Shown one piece after another: positions 8,511 to 17,491 of a stretch of 64,000 nucleotides of DNA; the stretch's first letter is position 1, and every line of letters starts with the position of its first letter. The position numbers were made by a program, and so were the translations under genes. This DNA comes from Microbacterium ureisolvens (GTDB taxonomy: Bacteria; Actinomycetota; Actinomycetes; Actinomycetales; Microbacteriaceae): positions 1-64,000 of the forward strand of contig NZ_JAEUAX010000015.1 of NCBI RefSeq assembly GCF_019511645.1, written 5' to 3'. Below the pieces are notes generated by a model. It was not told where the DNA came from, did not search any database, and saw nothing but the letters and a program-made list of their open reading frames with translations.

Positions 8511-10295
8511 TCAGCGCGGCGGCGGTGAGGGCCGCCGGGTGCGGTCGAACTCGAGTCCGCTCTCCGCCTCGCCGGCGGCGGGGCGCACGCGACGGCCGGT
8601 CCACAGGACCCATGACCCGTCGGCCCGGCGCGCGGCCTGAGGGACGCGCTGCACGCGCACCCCCTGGCGCGGGACCTCGGCCGCCAGGAGCCGCCGCTGC
8701 TCCTCCTCGTCGAGCAGGCGCCCGGCCGGCTCCACACCCTTCCCGCCGCGGTCGACGTCGGCGCGTTCGAGCGTGACGCCACGATCCGAGATGCGGGCCA
8801 GGTAGGGGAACCAGTTCGTCGGCACGTACGTCATGAGCTCGTAGCCGAGCACCTGATCGGCGGGCTGCGTGCCCGGGTCGATCGCGGGCACGGGCGGCGC
8901 GGGCAGCGCGGCGACGATGCGGGGGTCGCCGGAGTCCGCCGGGACCGTCTGCTCGATCGCCCACACCAGGTTCGCCGTCTCGTCGCGGACGAAGCGCACG
9001 TCCTCGATCGCGGCCCCCTCGAGGCGTGCCGCGATGGCGGGCGGCACGAACAGGCCGGCCAGATCGCGACGCACTTCGCCTGTCGCGCCTTCCCACGCCC
9101 GCTCGCTCGTCGAGTACATCCGCCACGTCGGGGTGAACCGTCCCGCGGGGACGGCCGGCGCCTTCTCGTCGGCGTGCCACCGGGCCCCGAACGTGTCGCG
9201 CCACTGCACCGAGGTGACCCTCAGCACTCCGCCCGGCGGCGAGTCGACGGGCACGACGAGCCAGTCGTCGCCCGCCATGATCGCCGCCTCGACCACGGCG
9301 AGCCGGGCGAGCTCGTGCGGATCGGCGAACGCGGCGCCGAGGTCGATGTCGGCGTCCTCGAACTCCCAGAACCGCGACACCGGCATGCCGGGGAACGACA
9401 GCTGCGAGGCGAGCAGTGCGCGGTCGATCTGCTCGGGTTCGACGCCGTCGGCCGGCGGAGGCGTGCGCGAAGGATCGGAGTCGAACGTCGCCCATCCGAT
9501 CTCGCCGGCGCCGTGCTGCGGCGCGTGGAGCACAGCACTCGTCGTCGCGACCGCGAACTCGTACTCGAGCCGGTCGCCGAGCCAGCTCGAGGGTGCGACC
9601 TCGCGATCGACCTCCGCGTCGAACCACACCAGCCAGTCGTCGACGGCGCCCTCCGCGCGCCGGCGTCGTTCAAGGCTGCCGCGCAGGGCGGCGGTGAACC
9701 AGTCCGGACGCTCACCCGCGAACTGCCGCGCCACCTCGAACGGATCGACGGCGCGGCCTGCGAGCACGCCTTGCACCGCGGCCCATCCGCTGGGCGGCTT
9801 CCCGTCGGGACCCGGCTCCGGCGTAGGGGCCGGGCAATGCTCGAGCAGGGCCGCCACGAGCGTCCGCTCCCCCAGCTCGAGAAGCGTCTGCTGCAGGGCC
9901 GCTCCAGCCGATGCGGCGAGGCGAGCGGATGCGGCGGGCGCGGCCCCTCCCGCCCCTCCTTCGGCATCGCGCCCGGCCTCACGCTCGACCAGGGGTTCGA
10001 GGAGCTCCCCCGGCGCGAGCGGGAGCCAGTCCCGGTCCGGACCGAACGGGCCGGGATGCCACGCCACCAGCGGGTCGAACTCGGCGTGCACGTCGACGCG
10101 GATCGGTGTTCCGGTGTCCTCCCCGGCGAACTCTCCGACCTGCCACTGCCTGCCGAGCATCCACAACGGATCCCAGACCTCCGCCATGAGCCCGACGAGC
10201 GGGTCGCCGCTGACGGGATTCGGTTCGATGCGGGTTTCGTAAGGGCGGATGAATGTGAGCTTCGAGAACGCCTGCGCGCGGAAGATACCGGCCAT
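8511..10295 (-). CDS. Uncharacterised 594-residue protein, last gene of the DUF6603 cassette
   Basis: I do not recognise a named domain. The protein has no signal peptide or membrane segment. It begins AGIFRAQAFSKLTFIRPYETRIEPNP, then has a Trp-rich stretch (WDPLWMLGRQWQVGEFAGEDTG, about residues 41-62), an Ala/Pro-rich section and a second conserved-looking half (GLFVPPAIAARLEG, VRFVRDETANLVWAIEQTVP, YELMTYVPTNWFPYLARI). The last 30 residues are basic and disordered. It follows the 1373-residue gene by four bases and shares its codon usage, so it is co-transcribed. The motif RQWQVGEF with RDETANLVWAIE may mark a family restricted to this cassette type. Confidence 0.8.
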   Translation of the reverse strand: MAGIFRAQAFSKLTFIRPYETRIEPNPVSGDPLVGLMAEVWDPLWMLGRQWQVGEFAGEDTGTPIRVDVHAEFDPLVAWHPGPFGPDRDWLPLAPGELLEPLVEREAGRDAEGGAGGAAPAASARLAASAGAALQQTLLELGERTLVAALLEHCPAPTPEPGPDGKPPSGWAAVQGVLAGRAVDPFEVARQFAGERPDWFTAALRGSLERRRRAEGAVDDWLVWFDAEVDREVAPSSWLGDRLEYEFAVATTSAVLHAPQHGAGEIGWATFDSDPSRTPPPADGVEPEQIDRALLASQLSFPGMPVSRFWEFEDADIDLGAAFADPHELARLAVVEAAIMAGDDWLVVPVDSPPGGVLRVTSVQWRDTFGARWHADEKAPAVPAGRFTPTWRMYSTSERAWEGATGEVRRDLAGLFVPPAIAARLEGAAIEDVRFVRDETANLVWAIEQTVPADSGDPRIVAALPAPPVPAIDPGTQPADQVLGYELMTYVPTNWFPYLARISDRGVTLERADVDRGGKGVEPAGRLLDEEEQRRLLAAEVPRQGVRVQRVPQAARRADGSWVLWTGRRVRPAAGEAESGLEFDRTRRPSPPPR

Positions 10296-10299
10296 CGCG

Positions 10300-13200
10300 T
10301 CACCGTGCCTTCGTGTAGGTCGAGACGATGCGGTCGGCTCCGGCGAGGCCGCGGGGATCGATGACGTTCTCGTCGATCAGCGACCAGTGCGTGACCGCGA
10401 TCGCGGGCAGCAGCTCGCCGAGCCGGCCGAGGTCGCCGGGAGTCGCCAGGCGCATGAGCGCCAGCGCGCGCACCTCGTCGAGCAGAGCGAGGATCCGCGC
10501 CTCGCTCCAGGCGCCGCCGTCGGGGCTGACGCCCAGGAGAAGGGCATGCGGGGCGCGCGCGGCGGGTGCGTCGGCGTGTATTGCGAGCCCCGTCGACACC
10601 AGCTGCCTCGGCTCGCGTCCCTCGCCGACCCGCCGCAGGGCCGGCCGGTGCTCCGCCCACTGGTCCACGACGAACCCGGCGACCACGCCCGTCGCGTCGA
10701 ACCCGGGCATCCGTTCGAAGACGAGCTGTGTCGCCGCGCCGTCGGGCGCCTCGCCGTCGCCCACCCAGCGGTCGGCTCCGAATACCGCGATGCCGAGCCC
10801 CGCAGCCCGCTCCGTCGCGACGCGCAGGGCCGAGAGCGTGCTGAATCGCGCGACGGCGGGGCGCACGTGCGTCATGCGGGCGAGCCATCGCCTCACGGTC
10901 GGCAGCGCGTCTGCGTCGACGAGCGCTCCCGGGAGCGCGGGGTCCGGGGGCGGGCGCAGATCGGGCACCACCGGCACCCGGCCCACGACTTCGGCGAGTG
11001 CCACAGCGGGGTCTTCGGCGGCCTGCGCCGCGGCGATGCGCGCGCGAAGCGCGGCGATCAGGCCCGCCACGAAGTCGGTCAATACCGTCGGCTCACCCCC
11101 CAGCGAACCCGGGTCCGTCTCACCCCCGAGGCCGACCAGGGCGAGGTCGTCGGCGCGGCGCAGCAGCTGGGCCGTCCGCGTGGGCAGCGGCAGGCCGGCG
11201 AGCTCCTCCAGCTCCTCGATCACAGCGATGCGTCGCGTGGCGAGCGCCGCGGTCTCCGGCTCGTGGCGTGCGATGTCGTTTCCGGATCCGGCGGCGACCA
11301 GGTCGTCGGGTTCGAGCGCGCGCGCGTTCTCGAGCACCGCCCTCGCGGCCGCCGCCAGCTGCCAGGCGTCGTGCAGCGTGATGCGTCGCGCGCCCAGCTG
11401 CGCGTGCGAGCGCACAGGCGTATCGGGCAGACCGCCGCGGCGGCGCCGGCAGCGCTGCCAGAAGCGCTCGAGTCCGGTTTCGCTGCCGTCGGCGGCGAGC
11501 ACGAAGTCCAGCGCGCTGATGTCCACGGCCGAGAGGTTGACGGTGCCGCCGTCAGGCCGCACCCGGAGCGCGATCAGGTCGGCCCGCCCGAGCACGGCGC
11601 GGCACCAGGCCTCCCAGAACGGGTGCGCACGGGAACGGATGCTGTGCGCCCAGCCTCCCGCGGGCCCCGGCGCCGTGCCCGCCGCGGCGGAGAGCACCGC
11701 CAGTCGCTGGGTGATGCCCTGACGCTCGGCCGGCGAGCGGGGCACGTCGGGTTCCTCGGGCAGCACGTCTCCTGACAGCGCATCCATGGCCGCGGCCGCG
11801 CGGGCGGTGGCGCCCGCGGCCAGCTGGTGCACGCCCTCGGCGAGCATGAGGTCCGACACGGCGTCTGCGAGGCGCTCGAGCCGCTCGACGAGCGTGTCGA
11901 CTGCTCTCAGCTCGTCTTCCGTCGGCAGGCTCCAGCCCTCGTACGTCTGCTCCTTCTGCAGTGCCGTCCTGAGTCCGGCGCGCTTCTGCAGGAGCACGAG
12001 TCCGTCGACGACCGCCCCCGTGAGGGCGAACGCCGCCCCGTCGGCCGGCGAGGGGGGCGTCTCCCGCCCGACCACGAGCGGTGCGTGCGCGCGCAGCGCC
12101 GGCACGAGCCGGTTGAGCACCTTGTCGTGCTCGTGAAGCCAGCGTTCGAATCGGTAGCCCAGCAGCGCGCCCAGCTCCTGGCCCTGCGCCATGCCCCGCA
12201 CGATGTCGACCGCTTCCCGTGTGCGGGTGCTGCTGAGGTCGATCTCGAATGGGCTCTCGGCTCCTTCGTGCGGCGCGTGCGTGAGCCGCGCGCTGCGCAG
12301 CAGCGCCGCGGTGGCGGCGTGCGTCGGCGACGGCGCCTGGATCCAGCCCACCCCGCGCGACTCGACCGCCGTGTCGGGATCGGCCGACCGCGGATCCAGC
12401 GTGATGTCCTCGAGCCACGCGTACGCCCCCAGGGCGATACCCCTCGGTTGGTCGCGCCGCAGGCGCGCCAGCCGCCGGCTTGCGAGCGCGGTCACCCACG
12501 CATCGAGGCGATGGGATGCTGCGTCCAGCGCGCCCGCGAGAAGTCGCTGCCGATGCGCATCGCCGTGGATCTGGGCCAGTCGGGCGATGCCGGTGCGCGT
12601 GCGGTGAGCGGTGTCGAGGGCGTCGAGGTATTCGAGAAGGAGGGCGAGCAGCTCGCGGGCCTGGGTGAGCAGGTCCGGCCCGGGGATGCGGAAGCGGTCC
12701 AGGAGCGGCGACCCGCGCACCGCGTCGACGAGGCGCGCGTGGTCGAAGCGCAACCGGTCGAGGATGTCGCGGGCGAGCGTGTCGAGCGTTGCAGTGTCGA
12801 TGTCGAACAGATCCGGGCCGACGGCGGAGACGAGCAGGTCCGCGAGACGCACGCCGTCGTCGCCGAGCCGCGGCGGTCCGCCGGGCTGCTGGGGGGCCGC
12901 GAACTGCTCCCACCAGAAGGTGAGCTGGCCGACGATCTCGTCGCGGATCCCGGCGGCCTCCCGCCCGGTGGGGTCACGGTCGAGGATGTCGAGCAGCTCC
13001 GGTCCGATGTCCAGGTGGCGCACGATCGCGGCCCGCGCGGCGCGGGCCTCGGCGCGTGCGTTCTCACGGGCGGCGGTGAGCAGCATCTGCAGCACGCTCT
13101 CCTCGCCGACGTCGCCGGTCCCCTCTACCAGCCGCGCCAGCGCGTCGGCGTCGCTGTCGTGCACGAGCGGGAGGCCGAGCATGCGGACGCCGCCGAGATG

Positions 13201-14421
13201 CGGCACCTGCCGAAGCGAGCCGGGCTCCACGCGGAGCCGCTCCTCGAGCTCGCGCGTCGCGCGGCGGCGCTCCTCCTCGCTGTCGGGGTCGGTGCGGCGG
13301 ATCGACGCCCCCAGCGGGCCGTCGGTCCGCAGGGCGCGCCGTGCGCGCACGTTCCGACTCGCCGGGGCCAGCCCGAGGATGCGCGGGAGGGTGTCAGCGA
13401 GGTCGCCGTCGTGGACCGAGGGCGGAAGGGGGGCCGACGCCCACAACGGCCACACGGCCCGCGCCACCCGGATCAGCAGCTGCTCGCTCCGGTCGTCGGG
13501 CACGAGCTCCTCGGTGAGGCAGGTCGGCAGCATGCCGTAGGGCTGCCGGTCGATGCGGAGGACTGGCAGCGGGCCCTCCGGCCGCACGAACCGCTCGACG
13601 TGATCGCGCAGATCGATCCGGTCGAACACGGTGAGCCCGCGCCGCCGTGGGCGCCAGGCGTCCCGCAGCCAGCGGCCCCAGGTGACGGGCCACAGCGCCA
13701 TCGCCATGGCACCGGCGAGGTCCGGGTCCGCGGCGGTGCGCGGCCAGTCGTCGAACGCCTGGAGGTCGGCGACGCCGAGCGCCCGGGCGAGCGCGAGCGA
13801 CGCAGCATCCGATGTGTCCTCCGTCGGCGGCGTCGCGGCGCGCGCCGCCTCGGTGTTGTTCGTCGGCGTGCCTGCGCCGACCAGCTCCGCGCGTGCGTGC
13901 CCCTTGAGCGCGTCGACGACGTCGTCCGCGCTGTCGTCCGGCGTGCCGCTGCGCGCGCCGATCACGTACAGGCGGTCGATGCGCGCCCGTCCCCCGTTGA
14001 GGGTCAGCGTGACCGCGAACCCGCGGTCGCGCGCGGCTCCGTAGTCGGTGAGCCAGGCGGCGTCGCCTCCCGGCGCCCCGCTCGCGAGCGCGCCGAGGCG
14101 CTGGGCGCCCGCTTCGAACTCGGTGTCGCCGGCCTCCTCGCCGATGTGGCCGAGCCCGAGACCCAGGTCGTCGTTCCGGCCGATCGGCGCGCCGTCTTCG
14201 ATCGAGACGTCGCCGCCCTGCGCCGCGATGACCCGGAAGAAGTCCGGCATCAGCAGCGCGTGCGACGCCGTGTCGTCGATCGCCACGTCGTCCGGGTAGA
14301 TGCGCACGAGCAGCTCGATGCTCCCATCGCCGGCGGCGGATTCACGCGACTGTGTCTCGACCCGCACGGGAACGAGCAGCAGGGGCACCGAGGTGTCGAG
14401 GTCGGACCACGGGTCAGCCAT
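10300..14421 (-). CDS. Uncharacterised 1373-residue protein of the DUF6603 cassette
   Basis: No enzymatic domain is recognised. The N terminus (VPLLLVPVRVETQ, LLVRIYPDDVAID) resembles the start of a family of very large bacterial proteins known to me only as hypothetical. Further visible motifs are ALWPVTWGRWLRDAWRPRRRG, VLRIDRQPYGMLPTCL and, near the C terminus, TQLVFERMPGFDATGVVAGFVVDQWAEH, LLLGVSPDGGAWSEARILALLDE and LGRLGELLPAIAVTHWSLIDENVID. The middle is helical and rich in Arg and Leu. No signal peptide or membrane segment is seen. ATG 14421 lies eight bases inside the upstream gene, so translation is likely coupled. Confidence 0.82.
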   Translation of the reverse strand: MADPWSDLDTSVPLLLVPVRVETQSRESAAGDGSIELLVRIYPDDVAIDDTASHALLMPDFFRVIAAQGGDVSIEDGAPIGRNDDLGLGLGHIGEEAGDTEFEAGAQRLGALASGAPGGDAAWLTDYGAARDRGFAVTLTLNGGRARIDRLYVIGARSGTPDDSADDVVDALKGHARAELVGAGTPTNNTEAARAATPPTEDTSDAASLALARALGVADLQAFDDWPRTAADPDLAGAMAMALWPVTWGRWLRDAWRPRRRGLTVFDRIDLRDHVERFVRPEGPLPVLRIDRQPYGMLPTCLTEELVPDDRSEQLLIRVARAVWPLWASAPLPPSVHDGDLADTLPRILGLAPASRNVRARRALRTDGPLGASIRRTDPDSEEERRRATRELEERLRVEPGSLRQVPHLGGVRMLGLPLVHDSDADALARLVEGTGDVGEESVLQMLLTAARENARAEARAARAAIVRHLDIGPELLDILDRDPTGREAAGIRDEIVGQLTFWWEQFAAPQQPGGPPRLGDDGVRLADLLVSAVGPDLFDIDTATLDTLARDILDRLRFDHARLVDAVRGSPLLDRFRIPGPDLLTQARELLALLLEYLDALDTAHRTRTGIARLAQIHGDAHRQRLLAGALDAASHRLDAWVTALASRRLARLRRDQPRGIALGAYAWLEDITLDPRSADPDTAVESRGVGWIQAPSPTHAATAALLRSARLTHAPHEGAESPFEIDLSSTRTREAVDIVRGMAQGQELGALLGYRFERWLHEHDKVLNRLVPALRAHAPLVVGRETPPSPADGAAFALTGAVVDGLVLLQKRAGLRTALQKEQTYEGWSLPTEDELRAVDTLVERLERLADAVSDLMLAEGVHQLAAGATARAAAAMDALSGDVLPEEPDVPRSPAERQGITQRLAVLSAAAGTAPGPAGGWAHSIRSRAHPFWEAWCRAVLGRADLIALRVRPDGGTVNLSAVDISALDFVLAADGSETGLERFWQRCRRRRGGLPDTPVRSHAQLGARRITLHDAWQLAAAARAVLENARALEPDDLVAAGSGNDIARHEPETAALATRRIAVIEELEELAGLPLPTRTAQLLRRADDLALVGLGGETDPGSLGGEPTVLTDFVAGLIAALRARIAAAQAAEDPAVALAEVVGRVPVVPDLRPPPDPALPGALVDADALPTVRRWLARMTHVRPAVARFSTLSALRVATERAAGLGIAVFGADRWVGDGEAPDGAATQLVFERMPGFDATGVVAGFVVDQWAEHRPALRRVGEGREPRQLVSTGLAIHADAPAARAPHALLLGVSPDGGAWSEARILALLDEVRALALMRLATPGDLGRLGELLPAIAVTHWSLIDENVIDPRGLAGADRIVSTYTKAR

Positions 14422-17400
14422 CGTCGCGCTCCTCTCCGATCTTGTCGAGAAGGGTGCGCACGCGGAAGCCGACCCGCGCCGGCCGCTGGAACAGCGCCCA
14501 GGCGACCTTCGCGGCGGTCTCGACGGCGGGCTGCGCGGCGTCCGAGACCGTCGGCACATCGGCCTTCAGGTGCGTGTCACCGGGGGCGAGGGTCCAGTGC
14601 GCCCAGTTGAGGTCGTCCCGCTCCGGCACCCCGCCGGCGGCCGGCCCCTCGTCGAGCCCGAAGCGGGGAGCGGCGACGTGCTCGGCGAGCGTGAACCAGT
14701 AGGCGCCTGGCGGCGGTGCCACCAGGGGGTCGGAATCCACCCCTGTGACCTCCGCCGAGGTCAGGTCGACCGCGACGATCAGGAGGTTCGGCGAGAGTGC
14801 GATGCGGAACAGCGGGGTCACCGGTGCCGGCTCGTACGTCACGACGAAGCCGTCGTCGGTGGCGGACGCCGCGGCGTTCGCCAGCACGTGGGGGAACCGC
14901 CGCACCAACTCGCCACGCACGACGAACACGAGCTTCCCGGACCGGGCGTCGTCGAGATGGGAGCCCAGTGCGCCGGTACGCATCGCGTGGATGCCGCTCT
15001 CGAGGTCCGGGTCGCGCGTCCAGAACCGGCGGAGACTGGTCGCGCGGCCGTCGGTCGGGTACTCGCGCCACACGAGTTCGCGCGCGAACTCGTGATTCGC
15101 CCCGACGAGGAACGCCTCGACGAATTCGGGATTCGTCTGCATCGCGGTGACCATGTCGGGCTCGGGAATCGCGGCGACGCCCGGCATGAGCCACTCCTGG
15201 TCGTAGCGGCTCAGGGCTTCGTAGAGCGGATGCCGGAACTCCGGGGCCGCCATGACGGTGGCCAAGTCGTCGGGGTCGCGACCGAACATCGCCGCGAAAC
15301 CGGGCAGGCGAGTCGCGACACGCCGCGGGACGGTGAAGACCGGCAGGAGAAGCCGGGGCAGGTCGAGTGCGACGAGATCCAGCCGCGGCCGCGGCGGCTC
15401 GACCGGCTCGGGCAGGTCGCCGAAGAATCCGTCGACCAGCGTCTCCACGATGCCCGGATCGTGATCGCCGAACAGCCCGCGGATCTCCTCCTCGCCCGGG
15501 CCGACCTCCAGGGGATGCGCGCCGCCGAAGCCCCGCCGCTCCAGCGCGTGGAACACCGCTTCGAAGATCCCCTCGTTGAGTCGGCCGCTGTCGAACTCCG
15601 GCGGGTCGTCGGGACCGGCGCCGGTGTCGGGGAACCGCGCCACCGACACTGCGGGCAGCTCCCATACGGGGCGGCTGAGCGCGAGGCGCCAGCCGAGCGC
15701 GAGGAGCGTCGCGGTCTCGTCGAACAGCACCTCGAGCTCCGGGCCGTCAGGGAAGGCCTCGACCTCGAGCGGCACCGGAAGCTCGTCGATCACCTCGCGG
15801 AGAGTCGCCGTCGCCTCGTCGTCGGGCGCCACGTGCTGCAGGAGCGATGCGTCGCCGCCCTCCTCGAGCGCGCGCATCGGCCGCCCCTCCCCGGAGGTCG
15901 GCGGCTCCGGGATCGGCAGCACCCAATCGGCGCCGGCATCGCCGTCGGCGAGGACTCCGGAGGCGATCAGTGCCTTCTCGTCGTCGGCGGCGAACCGGGC
16001 GGCGTGACCCAGCGGACGCACGAGACGCCGCGCCGCGGCGCTCGTCGCCGCCGGCGGGAGCGCGCTGCGCGCGATCTGGCCGCGCGCGGTGACCTCGCCC
16101 GCCATCGTGCGCGCATGCGCCCGGGCCGTGGCCCCCAGCATCGCGCCCGGCAGCATGCGCTCGATCGTGCGCCGATGCAGGGCGGTCGCCGTGAACCGGG
16201 CGAACTGGGCGGCGCGCAGCACGGCGTCGACCTGCCGCACGTTCGGCAGCTGCGCCCAGGCCCCGGCCATCAGGTGCTCCTGGTCCATCCGCACGACGGC
16301 CGCGCCCAGCGCGGCCGCGATGCGCTGGGCCGGGTCGAGGCTGAGCTCCGACAGCCACTCCGGTTCCTGTGCCTGCTCGGGGAGCACCTCGAGCTCGAGG
16401 TGAGCTCCGCCGTACAGCGGCGGCCCCACCTCGGGGTCGTCCGCGGTGGGGCTCGGATTCACCAGCGCTCGCAGTGCGGCCGTGGCCGCGGCATCCCATC
16501 GTCCTTCGTCCCCCGGTTCCGGCCGGCCCGACAGAGTCGGGGCGATCAGCGCGCCCAGCACGCCGCGCGGCCCGTCGGTGGCGGAAGCGTCGACGCCGGC
16601 GCCCGGCTGCGACGTGTCGACCCACCGCCGCCCCAGCCCCCGCGCTGCGGGCACCGGCACGATCTGGCGGGCGAGCTCCTCGAAGCCGAGCGCGGGCCCG
16701 GTCGCGAACTCCCACCGGTCGTAGACCGGAAGCAGTGCGGTATCGCCCTCGCCCCACGACCACGCCAGCGTGTCGACCGGCGTCTGCCCGAGACCGGCGA
16801 GGCGGCCGGCCTCGAACGTCGGCACGACCAGCGCCGTCCACTGCTCGTTCGGCGTCAGCCTCCGCGGACTCAGCAGCCGCGAGAGGTTGAGCCTCGGCGA
16901 GCCCGCCCCGAGGCTGTCGGCGAGCTGTGCGGCCGACAGGCCCTTTCCCGCGACCTGTGCGTGCGCCCACGCCCACGCCTCCTCCGGCGGGGGCAGCTCC
17001 GACCGCGGGATCTTCTGCGACGGCGGCAGGTCGGGGCCGGCAGGCGGCTGCGGCGGCTCGAGCAGGCTGCGCGTGCGGACGACCACGAGCCGCACCCATG
17101 GGGGCAGCATGCCCTGGCGAGGCGCCGCCGGGGTGAACATCCACGGCAGGTCGGGCGCGTCGAACTCGATGTGCACGAGGTCGCCGGTGGGAGCGTTCCC
17201 GGTCCCCGCGACGGGATGGCGTCGGATGATCTGCGCGGGATCGATCGCCACGACGTCGCCCGGCCCGCGCACTCCGACCTTCTGCGACACGGTCTCGGTA
17301 CCGCCGGCGCCGTCGCCGAGGGTGAAGGTCACCTCGATGACGGCGCGAGAGCTCTCCGTGGGCGCGAAGAGCGGTAGACGGATGCCGGCCGCCGCTCCGG

Positions 17401-17491
17401 TGCGGAAGTACGGCACGAATGTGAAGCTCTCGGCCTTCACCGCCTCGGGCGTGATCGCGGCCGCGAGCGCTGTCACGTCGAGGACCTTCAC
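14414..17491 (-). CDS. Uncharacterised 1025-residue protein of the DUF6603 cassette
   Basis: Not assigned to a known function. The start is GTG 17491, overlapping the preceding stop in GTGA. The first 170 residues contain SFTFVPYFRTGAAAGIRLPLF, HIEFDAPDLPWMFTPA and LPPWVRLVVVRT, which look like beta strands around a Trp-rich core. Later motifs include DTLAWSWGEGDTALLPVYDRWEF and IAAALGAAVVRMDQEHLMAGAWAQL; near the C terminus is LNWAHWTLAPGDTHL. No transmembrane segment or secretion signal is visible. The pattern suggests a structural rather than metabolic protein, but that is inference. Confidence 0.82.
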   Translation of the reverse strand: MKVLDVTALAAAITPEAVKAESFTFVPYFRTGAAAGIRLPLFAPTESSRAVIEVTFTLGDGAGGTETVSQKVGVRGPGDVVAIDPAQIIRRHPVAGTGNAPTGDLVHIEFDAPDLPWMFTPAAPRQGMLPPWVRLVVVRTRSLLEPPQPPAGPDLPPSQKIPRSELPPPEEAWAWAHAQVAGKGLSAAQLADSLGAGSPRLNLSRLLSPRRLTPNEQWTALVVPTFEAGRLAGLGQTPVDTLAWSWGEGDTALLPVYDRWEFATGPALGFEELARQIVPVPAARGLGRRWVDTSQPGAGVDASATDGPRGVLGALIAPTLSGRPEPGDEGRWDAAATAALRALVNPSPTADDPEVGPPLYGGAHLELEVLPEQAQEPEWLSELSLDPAQRIAAALGAAVVRMDQEHLMAGAWAQLPNVRQVDAVLRAAQFARFTATALHRRTIERMLPGAMLGATARAHARTMAGEVTARGQIARSALPPAATSAAARRLVRPLGHAARFAADDEKALIASGVLADGDAGADWVLPIPEPPTSGEGRPMRALEEGGDASLLQHVAPDDEATATLREVIDELPVPLEVEAFPDGPELEVLFDETATLLALGWRLALSRPVWELPAVSVARFPDTGAGPDDPPEFDSGRLNEGIFEAVFHALERRGFGGAHPLEVGPGEEEIRGLFGDHDPGIVETLVDGFFGDLPEPVEPPRPRLDLVALDLPRLLLPVFTVPRRVATRLPGFAAMFGRDPDDLATVMAAPEFRHPLYEALSRYDQEWLMPGVAAIPEPDMVTAMQTNPEFVEAFLVGANHEFARELVWREYPTDGRATSLRRFWTRDPDLESGIHAMRTGALGSHLDDARSGKLVFVVRGELVRRFPHVLANAAASATDDGFVVTYEPAPVTPLFRIALSPNLLIVAVDLTSAEVTGVDSDPLVAPPPGAYWFTLAEHVAAPRFGLDEGPAAGGVPERDDLNWAHWTLAPGDTHLKADVPTVSDAAQPAVETAAKVAWALFQRPARVGFRVRTLLDKIGEERDDG

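Noticed and set aside
11827..17377. Very long open frames on the plus strand opposite the DUF6603 cassette
   Set aside because: They are Arg-, Glu-, His- and Pro-rich with no recognisable motifs and arise from third-position GC bias. The minus-strand frames have normal composition, start signals and coupling.
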